Of a DNA stretch of 64,000 nucleotides, positions 1 through 10,600 are shown in pieces. Under the pieces are notes generated by a model, which was not told the DNA's origin, did not search any database, and saw nothing but the letters and a program-made list of their open reading frames with translations. The stretch spans positions 2,033,316 through 2,097,315 of the forward strand of contig RPFO01000084.1 of NCBI GenBank assembly GCA_009746045.1. The letters are read 5' to 3'. Source of the DNA: Mesostigma viride (lineage: Eukaryota > Streptophyta > Mesostigmatophyceae > Mesostigmatales > Mesostigmataceae). Positions within the stretch are counted from its first letter, which is position 1. The number at the start of each line of letters is the position of its first letter. The position numbers were made by a program, and so were the translations under genes.

Positions 1-290
1 GACGTGTTGGCATCCACTACCTGATGCCAAACCATCTTGTCCCGCACCTTTTCCCATATCACTGAAAGGCCTAGCCCCCCATGTCGGCCACTAGTTGATC
101 CCGGAACGTGTGGGGTCCCTTTCGGCGCTTGGCTTTGGCTGGGCCGCCCCGCGTGAGTAGGTGACAGCCAAGCTGAGTAGGCCGCAGCCCTGCGCCGGGG
201 CCACGGACGTGTCTATCTGATTGGTGCGGCCCAGATACTGCGCCAGTTGCAACCTACGTTGCCTGCTACTTATGAGCGGCATGCCTAGGT
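1..290 (-). pseudogene. LINE ORF2 C-terminal fragment
   Basis: Read on the minus strand, this stretch encodes RQRRLQLAQYLGRTNQIDTS followed, after a frame change, by LSVIWEKVRDKMVWHQVV. The same succession (QRRLQLVGHLARTNQVDTS, then LSVIWKKMMDKAKWAQV) occurs at 45.65-45.93 kb downstream of a reverse transcriptase with a YADD motif, so this is the C-terminal end of a LINE ORF2. At least one frameshift breaks it, and its 3' end lies outside the window. The family assignment rests on comparison inside this window only. Confidence 0.6.
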
Positions 291-336
291 ATGGTATACC
301 TCAAGTATACCTATCACATCGTACTGTAAATGAAGT

Positions 337-1644
337 CTATTCGTGGAAGACAAAGCCACCCATGTTGGGGTCTGCCGCGTGGACCACCTCTTCATCCACC
401 GAAGGGCCTCGGTCCCCATCCGTGGGCTTGAGCTTTACAGCGCTCAACGAGACTTGCCTCCCCAGCGACGGCTGCCTCGCCAGTGAAGTCTGTTGGGGGG
501 AGACATCATACCCCGGCAAGAGGGCGCTTGCTCTGGGGTCCTCTGGTTGACCCCAATCGCCCTCGCGACCTGCCTGGGGGCCCACTGCTGCGGTGGGTGA
601 CGCTGATCGTCCCCAGTCGCCGGGCGCATCCGCACCCGCTGGCATCTGCTGCCGCCGTTGCACCTGGCCTGCCACATAGGGTGCTGTTAATGACCGGCCC
701 CCCGGCTCAATCCCCAGCTCATGCTGATACTCGTCCACCACCGCCTGGTGGTGCAGGTCTCGTTGCGCCTCATAGGAAAGTGGCTGCCGTGGTTGCTGCC
801 AGGGCGCTTGCTGCTGCTGCTGCTGCAAAGGCTGTGGTGGCTGAAGCTCGTCGTGATGATGGGGCTTGTGCTCCGGTGGCTGCGGCCACGGCGTAGGGGA
901 TTGTCCCGTGTACCCGTGCGTCCGCTGTGCTGGACGCAGCAGGCCTTGCTGCTGCCGGGAAGAGGCCACCGGCTTGGCCTGCCACGGCACGGGCGGCGGC
1001 TGCGTGGCCTGCTGCGCCAGCCTCTCTGCCAGCTGGCGCACGCGGTTGCGCTCCTGCTGCTCCCTCGACTGTGGCGGCTCCTGAGGCAACAGCTGCTGTA
1101 GGGAATGCTGCTCCTGCTGCGAGTCCTCTCGGGCCAAACTAGATTGCTGATCCTGTTGTGGCAGTCCCTGCTCCTGCTGCGCTTGTCGTTGGGCTGGCTG
1201 TTGCTCCGGCTTGTACCCACCCTGCGGCGCCGGCGGCGGCTGTACCTGTAACCCCCCCAGCTGCACAAATTGCTGCTCTTGTTGCTGTTGCTGTTGTTGC
1301 TGGCGCCGCAACCGTTCCTGCTCCTCCAATCGCTCTTCCTCCTCCTCCATCTTCTGCTGCCGCTGCATCCGCGCCGCGTACGCCGCCGCCTCCCCCTCAG
1401 CCCGCCGCTGCTGCTCCAGGGCCAGCAAACTATCGGGTGGCTCGTGGGGCGAGAGGGGGTCCGGTAGCTCCCTTGGCATGCCCCCCCCCCCTTGGACCGC
1501 GTCCAGGTTTGTTATGTTCTCGTACACGGACGCGTAGATGTCGTCGGGGGAACGAGAACTCCATTGTCTTGCGCTGGCGGCCGGGGCGGCGGGCATCACT
1601 GGCTCGTCGGTGTACATCGGGTTGACAGGCATGGCCGCAAAGTC
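337..1644 (-). CDS. Last exon: Q-rich cytoplasmic tail with NPMY motif
   Basis: The exon starts after a polypyrimidine tract and CAG (acceptor at 1645-1646), in phase 0 with the preceding exon, and ends at the TAG at 337-339. It encodes 435 residues. Near the start is MPVNPMYTDEP, which contains an NPxY-type motif. A predicted coiled coil (MQRQQKMEEEEERLEEQERLR) follows, then long Q/P-rich segments. The tail is intracellular if the topology above is right. Composition bias makes detailed function unreadable. Confidence 0.7.
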   Translation of the reverse strand, partial: DFAAMPVNPMYTDEPVMPAAPAASARQWSSRSPDDIYASVYENITNLDAVQGGGGMPRELPDPLSPHEPPDSLLALEQQRRAEGEAAAYAARMQRQQKMEEEEERLEEQERLRRQQQQQQQQEQQFVQLGGLQVQPPPAPQGGYKPEQQPAQRQAQQEQGLPQQDQQSSLAREDSQQEQHSLQQLLPQEPPQSREQQERNRVRQLAERLAQQATQPPPVPWQAKPVASSRQQQGLLRPAQRTHGYTGQSPTPWPQPPEHKPHHHDELQPPQPLQQQQQQAPWQQPRQPLSYEAQRDLHHQAVVDEYQHELGIEPGGRSLTAPYVAGQVQRRQQMPAGADAPGDWGRSASPTAAVGPQAGREGDWGQPEDPRASALLPGYDVSPQQTSLARQPSLGRQVSLSAVKLKPTDGDRGPSVDEEVVHAADPNMGGFVFHE

Positions 1645-4600
1645 CTGAGGGGAAGGGGGGGGGGGGGAGGCAAGAAAGCACAAATAGAGGAGTAGAAGCA
1701 AAAAAGTACTAACAGACGTGCATAAACAAGGTGTACACGGATTAATTAAAAAATAGAAGAGTATAAAGAGAGGAGCATAGACTGACAAGTACGAACGGAA
1801 GACCTTGAACAGAGGACACTCATAATAATCAAACAGAGGGTGTGTTGGGCCTAGATAGCCGGTGGCTCGTGGGTGTTTGTGCCGGCTGTCAGGATGCCAA
1901 GGGCTCTGACCGCTAGTGGCTGTGTAATATGGTAGCGATACCTACTAAGGTGTCCATGTACTACTGTCTGACATCGACTGATGCCATGTCGATGCCTAGC
2001 CTATACACAATGGTAGGATGCCATCATAAAGTGTCACTCTCTATGTGCTGGCAGCACTCCGATGCACATCTCCACATCTCCACATACAGCTACTACAACA
2101 AACAACGTCGCAATGAGGCCAGGCCAGGCCAGGCGAGGCGAGGCGAGGTCGTGTCCTGTAACGTCACAGTAGCTGCTGTGGTGACCAGTAGTAGCAGTGA
2201 ACATCCACGATGCTGAACTGCTGCTACTGTAGCCACCAGGCACCTGCCCATGGATGTCCCCTTCCTCGTGACCAGGAAAGACGAGGTAAATTTTGCGACA
2301 TGGTCGTGCGCAAGAATTAACACCATCGAGGGAAGAAAAGACATTGATAGACTCCAGACAAGCCAATACTGTGTTATGCGACCCTTTCAACAAGGGCTTT
2401 CCTCGCCAAGTCTAATGCTTACGTCTTCAAACTTGTCATGCTGATGGCGGTGGTGATGCCGCAGGCCATGCGGCATGCTCTCCGGTGAGCCACTGTTCTG
2501 CGCCCAACTGGGGCTGTCCGATTTCCCGGCCCCGCCCCCGGCGCCCCCGCCGCTGGCCCCCTCACGCTCGTTGAAGCTGCCCGCCGACCGCGCAAGGTCG
2601 ACATAGGGCCCCTGCAGCCTCGCATCGGTGAGCGGGTTGATACTCCACTGCCGCGCGGCCTCCTGCTTCATCGCCCGCTTCATGCGCTCGCGCCGCTCGT
2701 CGATGTGCTGGCGCACGCTGCGGACGGATGCCATGCCCGGCGTGCTGCTGCCGCCCGGCCCCCCTGGGGACCTGGCACGCAAGCCCGGCAGCGGCCGCTT
2801 GAGAATGGCGACCCACACGCACGCGATCAGCACGATGAAGACGACGAGTGCAGCTGTGAGGGCGATCAGCATGACCACGATGCTGCTCAGACCCTTGCCG
2901 GAGGAGCCGCGAGTAGTCGTCTGGGGGGGGTAGATGCAGGAGGGGGGAGAGAGGGAGGGGGGGGGCCTGCGGATTGCGCAAAGACCTGGTGGTGACGCCG
3001 GGTGGTTTGTGCGTGTGTGTGTGTGTGTGTGTGTGCGTGCGTGTGTGTGGAGTGTGTGTGTGTGTGTGTGGATGTGTGTGCGTGTGTGCAGAGGGGGGGT
3101 TAGGGATCGTACAGGCGAACCAGTTGGCAAACACTTGCTGGTAATGGATGTTGTCAGGTGGTGATGTACCAGTACTAGTATAGATGTAGAAGGACATACA
3201 AATACATATCAACCAATGATAGTGTAATGCAAGAACAATGATAATAATAACCAGATTGGATTACCTCCAATGAATAAGATTCAGTACCTTAATGATGCAT
3301 GGTAGTGGCTCCAAGCAGGTGCATGCGGATGGAGATGAAGACCTTCTCGTCGCCAGACATAGTAGGGAACTGTGGGCCAGGGAATATGGCTATTAACAAG
3401 CAGGTACTCCCCGTGTCCTGCCTGGTCACGCACGAGGTGACCTAACCTTGTGTGCCCCTCTGTCTACACGCTCCTGATATGACCGAGTCCTATGTGCGCC
3501 CCTCTCTTCCCGCTCTCGCCCTCGCAACCGAGAGGCTGACATGGGAGGACCAAGGACGATGCTAACGAATAGCCTGGCGTCCATGCAAGAGGCACGGGCC
3601 GCATGGAAAGTCGACTATACCCAGCAGTGACAAACCGTCCAGCACACCACAAGCAGCACGCATACCACAAGGCAGAAGAGATCGGGGGGGGGAGGGGGGC
3701 CACACGACGAGGAATCTGGGGCCTAGGGGAATCGAAAGGCTAGCTTGCATGCTCACGGGGCCCGTGAAGTTGCATGCTCACGGGGCCTTGGGGCATCGAA
3801 ATGCTAGCTTGCATGCAGTGGACATGGCACGACGTTTTTCCCCCACCGCCAGATATTCCCAGTACCCTCCCGTACCCTGAAACAGTGGTGCACAGTGCGC
3901 GCACCATCACAGTAATCCTAGGCATACCCAGGATGGCGCTATTCCACTGTTCGAATCTTTTTGTATGATGTATGACAAAGAAGTACTACTCACGCGAACC
4001 AGGGCAGGTACCGACCTGTACGCTCGCCACGTTACCCGCTGCGTCCACCAATGACAGCTGGAGAGGAAGCGGGTACTGAACGGACCACGTGAAGGGTGCC
4101 CTGCCACCCCCATCGCCGCCCCCACTGCCGTTATGCGTGAAGTTGAACACATAAGAGCCATTGCCAAAGTCGTAGAAGCTGCTGCGCACGTCACGGCCCG
4201 CGATGAGCTGTGGGCGGCTGCTCGGCCGCAGCCCCTCCTCCAGGGTGCTCACGTGGAGCATCACCGAGACGACGCCACCTGGCGCCACGTAGCCGGTTGC
4301 GGGAAATTCCTGCACTGACGCAATCAGTGGGGGCTGCGCTTGCGGCTTCCCGATAAGTTGGTTGCCGTCGGTCGTCCCGCTGTGGAACACGCGGTTGCCT
4401 GTTCGGTAGGTGGTGGTATGGAGCATGCGAAAACAGGTCATAGGGTGGGGGGAGAATGGGGGGAAGTACGGGGGGTAAACCAGGAGGATGGGGAGCGGGG
4501 GGGCGGAGGAAGGCACGGGATAGGTCGTGGGGGCCGGTGGGCCCAAGAAAGGATGGCAGGGCAGTGCAGGCGGTAAATCCAGCAGAGGTTCTTGTAGTCT

Positions 4601-7600
4601 CAAGTCTACCAGTGGTCCCCAAAGACTGTCACGGGGTGCACTGAACTGTCCGATGTTGGGGCGAAATCTGCCAATGCCTAGAAGCGCGGCGGTGAACCGC
4701 AGCAGACCCCTCATCAGCGTGCTTCCGAATACACAAATAGGCTTCCGTGCACAAAGCAACATTGCCCGCGGGAAGCTCGTCTGTCAGATTGTGCCCAGCT
4801 ATCTGCTCACACATGCTGCTGCCTCTGCTGATAAACCCGCCCTCCCCATTGGCCAGTTGTACTAGCTCCATTGCTCCCACGAGGCAGGTTTTCTGTGTAA
4901 GAATAAGCAGCCCTGTTTTTCGCATAATTAAACAGCACGATCCAAACCATTAATATTTTGCCTTCCAAAAAAAACTATCACCGAGGGCGGGCTTTCATCC
5001 AATCGGTCTGCGCATCTCCCTGCCACTACCCACGCAAACAAATCCCACGAGGGCAACACGACGGAAGACACGTATACCTTGGACAAAGTTTAGAAGGCCT
5101 TCCACGTGCGAAGCCTCCCTATTACACCAAGTACCCAGAATGTTCTTCCCCAGCCCTCCTGTATTACATGTAGATCAGCTGCAGCCGTCGATACGCCTCA
5201 AAATGGCCCCTTTCAACCAGGGAGAAAGAGCGGCACGAGCGCCGCACTTTCCTGTGGCCCATGCGCACCTGCTTGCCATCCCTTTCCCGCCCTGCATCCT
5301 GTAGACAGCCTTCATAATCACTACATTCTCATGGCACAGCAGCTGATTCCTCAGTCCTTCCCAATTCCCAGGATCCCAGCAGCGCCCACATGCACGCATC
5401 TGACCACCACCCACCGGCTGCATCCACCAGGTAGATCTGCACGGGGAGCGCCCCACTGGCCCAGGAGCGGTCCGTCGCCTGCAGAGTGTACGAGAAGGAG
5501 TACACCCCGCGCCCGCGTTCCTGGAACGAGAAGCCCACTGGCTCGCCGTTGATCGTGGTGGCCGCGGTGGTGGCAGGCTGCAGCCCTTCCTCACTGCGCG
5601 CCACCGTCACGTTGACAGTGATCAATGCGCCAGCACGCGCCCAGCCACGGCGGGGGGAGACGCTCACCGACTCGATCACTGTCAGCTCTGCTTGCACGAA
5701 TGATGCCCCCCGCATGGACGTCATGTCAGGCAGGCAGGCTTGCTCAGACGAGTTCCCACAGGAAAGAATTATATAATCACCCCCCAGTCTGGTCTTTCTC
5801 GCCCCCTCGCCCCCTAATTGTAGCTCGCAATGCAACCAGCTGATGTTCATCAAGGCATGTGCTGCACACAACTATGTGAGAAGGAAAAACATAAGCCAGG
5901 CGTTAGCCCCCGACTTCCTCACCTGAGCAGGAGTGGATGCCTGCAAGGGCCCCCGACCAAAATTGGATCAGCAGATAGCCCGAGCAACCCCGCTTGCTTG
6001 CATTACGAGACAACAACGGGGCCCCGACCGAAACAGGGACTGACCACATAGGGGAGCCATGTTAATAAATGGTGTTAAGTGAGACAACTATGCCTGGACG
6101 CATGGCGATCCAACGCCGTGGAGGGACTAGGGTAGTTGTCTGAGAGGAAAGGCGCGAAGATTGCGCAGCGTGGCTGTCTGTAGGAAGACCTGCATGGAGG
6201 GAGAGAGAATGGTGGACACAAAAGGGCTGAATGGGTGCTGGACGAAAAGATTTGGTATCGGGAGGAAAATTTAATAAAACAATGAAGGCAAAATAAAAAG
6301 TTTTACACAATTTTAATAATATTACTGCTGCGCGGTCATACAATCATGCAGAACTTGTGCATCATAGCATCCCGTGACCTCTCAACGGAGGCCCGATGCC
6401 CCCGTGTTCTCCCAAGCTCACCCACGCACACCTGTTCCCCATAAAGGCTCACCATTCCGAAACACGGCCAGGAACGAGCGCGCGCCGCTGCCTGAGGGCT
6501 GCGTCCCACCCCCCGTGACCGGCAGCCCGTGCATCCCCCCCGCGGTCACTTCCGTCATCCCCGTGACCCACAGCTGCTTCTGGTCCACCACCGCGAGCCC
6601 ATGAACTACGTCATTGCCGTCCCCGCCCAGGTATGTGCTGTACGTGAGAACCCCCTCGGGGCTGACCAGAGCCAGGAAGCCGTCCCGGCGGCCACCCCCG
6701 TGCTGCGGCTGGGGGCCGTCGACCCCCACCCAGGTGGATGCATCGGGCTGGCGTGACTGCGCAGCCTTGGAGGGCATGAGGTCGCGGGACTCGGTGAAAC
6801 CGGCAAAGAACAGGCCCGAGAGGGGCAGGGGGACGGCGGCCAGGGCGTGGTCATCTGCGGAACCGCCGAACACACTGCTGAAGCGCAGCTGGCCTGGTGG
6901 CGGTGGGGTGAGTTGGGCAAGGCCATTTAGGCAGCCGAGAGGGCATAACGTGTGGTTAAGTGCGGGTCAAGGCCCGGGTGGTGGCTGCGTTGGCGCATCG
7001 TCAGCGGTTAGCGATCCTAAAAGACCGACGGTGGGCAGAAAGCTCCATTTTAGAAAGTCGTAGTAGTACGAGCTAAACAGATTGACTGGCCATATTGCGT
7101 GGAAACAATTTGGATTGGCAATCTCGGGTATAACCTGTGCTTCTGCCTGTGCGCTACTTACAGCACACGAGCAGCCCAGTGGCTCGCCACAAGACCATGC
7201 ACCTGCTCGCCATGACGCAGGGATGCTGCCAGGCACTCCCTTCAATACATGGTGCTCCCTTTTCACGACTTTCAGTGCAGATGCATGCCACCTCAGAAAG
7301 GGGAAATGACTTGAAAGGTCTGAGAGAGGGCTCGCTACCCTGCACGATACTTGATGCAAGGATTAGTAATTGGGCTCCATGTGCTTGGCAGCCCCTACCG
7401 GCGACCTCATAACAGGTGAAGTCATGGGCAACCGGGTACGTTGTCCTCAATATGGTTGCCTCCAAGTGGCCCCCAAGTGACCATAGAATGCGGTGTCCTA
7501 GGCTAAAGCTACAGATTTGTCGTACGCTGCCGAAAGGACGGCAACAACTAGGGGCCTTAGTGGAACAATATGACCACCCATCTGCTCTTTCGGTCACGAT

Positions 7601-10600
7601 CCTTCTTGCAACAAAAGAACCCATGACGAGTTGCCACGTCACCGTGGTGACGGGTGAACGTGCCCACCTTGTGGCACATATGGCAGCACAACTAGGTGCT
7701 GCGGACCACCTCGTGGCAAACCTGAGTGCGAGCCGACACAAATCATGCCAAACCAAGCATCCAGCACTAAACATGCCACCAGCCACGCCACACTGAGAAG
7801 GCCATCTTGTGCACACCTTGTGGTGCAAACATCGCGACGAACGTGTCCACCCCTCGCCGCACACTGAGGGGTTTGGCGGGCAGCTGGGGGAAGTCGTTGG
7901 AGCTGGTGGAGCCCACCACCCAGACCATCCCGTCAATGTCGATGGCGACCGCTGACGCACTGTCCCACGCAGCGCCGCCGATGCCCGTGCTGAAGAGCAG
8001 CGCGCCTGTGTGTGTGTTGGGGTAGGATCGCGTGTGTGTATGCATGCGTGTGTGTGTGCATATTGGGGTAGGGTCGCGCACATGCATGTGCGTGTGTTGT
8101 GGCAGGGTCATGACTGTGTGTGTTGGGGCAGGGTCCTGTGTGTGTGTGTGTGTGTGTTGAGCGTTGGAGTAGGGTCATGTGTGTGTTTGGGTAGGGTTTC
8201 CTGTGTGTGTGTGCGTGCGTGATCGACAAGAAAATTGATGACGACATTGACGAGAACACGAAGAAATAGCACAGCTTTTTGAGGGAGGGCATGCAACGGG
8301 GTGGGGCAGACAATCGAACCATTAGCAAAGCCCACAACCAACTGGGGCAAGTGCCGGAAAACAGAAAGTAATTCAATGTAAGAAAAACAAGCTATCGTTA
8401 CCGGCGAACAACTACCGAGCATGCGCTGCAAGAACAAGTTTAAACCAACATTTTAAGGTCGATGAAGGTAAGGTGTACTGGAAAATACCGCGCATTGGTG
8501 CCCTACACCAGCATCGCCTCTAGCGTACGTGCGCCCACACTCTTTGAAGAGATGGAAAATTACCCCTCGCTTGTCCTCGCGTGCGCACGTACCCGTCCTG
8601 GCGATGTTGACAAGGAAGCCGTCGCACTCGCGCCCGACCGTGCTGGATATGGCGGCGGTCGTGATGCGGAAGTTGTTGGAGCAGGTGGAGCCCACCACCC
8701 ACGCACTGCCCAGCGCATCCACCGCAACGCCGGACGCACGGTCCTCGTCTGCGCCACCGAACAAGCCGGCCACCAGCATGGAGCCTGGCAGCAGGGGGAC
8801 AGCAGAAGACATACATGACACAGTTCTATTTTTAGACTTATTGAACGGCAGAATACAGTACGTCAACGGGAATCGTTTCAATGCTTCCCCTTTACTTCAT
8901 TCTTTATTCTTTAACGGTCATCTGGTGGGCGCAGCAACCCGAAGGTAAATAGTTGAGTACACCAGCGTACACTACAGCTTCCAGGATTACTATTTCACAT
9001 TTGAAGTCTGCCTGTCTGCCGGCCTGCCGGTCAGCAGGCCTATTGACTTGCAACCCTGCCTGCTGGTAAGGAAGGAGAGCATGCTGTGCCCAGGGAGGTG
9101 AGGACATCCTCGTTGATGACATGCCGACAGCTGGTTTGGACCTACCTACGCCCACAGGTTGGGGCCAGCAGTGCCACCTACAAGCGCTCTACAAAGCTCA
9201 ATGTAAATTAAGAAGCTTAACAGCTATATTTCAAAAGCTGTTACACTCCCATAAACTGGGTGCAGTGGGACGATTGCTCGAACTTTTGCGACATTTCCTA
9301 AAGCAAAGAAGCCCTACAGAAACATAACGCAAACCACGCGGGTGCTACAATCATTCAAGAGGCTGCCGGGTCAACAAAGCAACGACAGGGGAGGGCACCG
9401 TGACCCTGCGGGGCGCAGGCGACGGAGACCCCAAGGGTGCAGGACATTAGAAACAAGAACAACCCTGGCTGTTCTAAGGGTTTAGGGTGTAGGGTTCAGG
9501 GGTTACTGTTTAGGGGTTACTGTTTAGGGTTTGGTGTTACTGTTTCAAGGGCACCCTAAAACCCAAACCCTAAACAGCAAGGGGGCAACAAGGGGAAAGA
9601 GGAAAGCAGGTAAAAACACCGGGAAGTCGCGAAGGCGAGGGAGAAGTGAACGTGCCTCGCGAATCCAAGAGGCCAAAGGTGGCATCCACGCCGCCGCCAA
9701 AGTCACGCTGGAAGTAGGCCCCCTTCTGGCCAAAGTCGCGCGAGTCGGTGGACCCCACCGCCCAGACGCGGTTCCCGTCGAGGGAACGGGCCATCGCGGT
9801 CACCTCCTCGTTGCCCGAGCCGCCCCAGAAGGTGCTGTACAGGAGCACGCCTGCCGAGTGAGGCGTGGTGGGGGATGTGGATAGGGGTTGTGGGGGGCGT
9901 GGCAAGGGGTTGTAGGGGCGTTTACAAGGGTATTGGGAGGTGGTTGAGGGTCGGTGAAAGGGCTGGCAAGAGAGACGTGGTGGGGTTGGGACCGTAGCGT
10001 TGCACAGGCCCATAGGAGAGCGAAAGTAAAGGATTGTGTCAGTAAAGCTGGCCACCTCTGGCATAAGACGAGCTTATGCTCGCACGCTTTTCCAGCAGTT
10101 CCGTAGGAAGAGCCGCCTTAGGAGTCGCACCCTCCTGGAGCATGGCTGGTAACCAGTACTGTGGAGAGTAACAGGCAAAATCAGTGTCTAGCGTGCTGTA
10201 CGCCTTGGACATTGCTCCAGAGGCTACGCTGCTGGGTTCCTATGCACATGACGGTTTCCCCTTCTCACCGAAGAAACTAGAGAATCCTCAAGAGCTTACT
10301 ATCCCACAGTTTCAAAAGCTAGTTCCACATAGGGCCGCTGCCTCGATAGCACCAGCACCTTACACCCCCCAAGGTGAAGCTACACTATAGATAGCATCAT
10401 ATAGGCTCCAGTGGCATGTGAAGCCACCAGCTCAACCCATCCATACATCCACCAGCTCAAAGAGGCCCCCACTACATTCACCAGCCAACACAGTCACGAG
10501 CTCGTAGGCCCACCTTGGGGATCGAACTGTGATAAGAACCCATCCGCCCGCCCGCGCAGTGCCGTCTGCATGACGGGCGAGTTGGCGCCGCGCGATACGA

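Noticed and set aside
1158-1625. Plus-strand ORFs opposite the last exon of the propeller gene
   Set aside because: They are translations of the complement of Q-rich codons; the minus-strand exon has matching splice phase and a stop.
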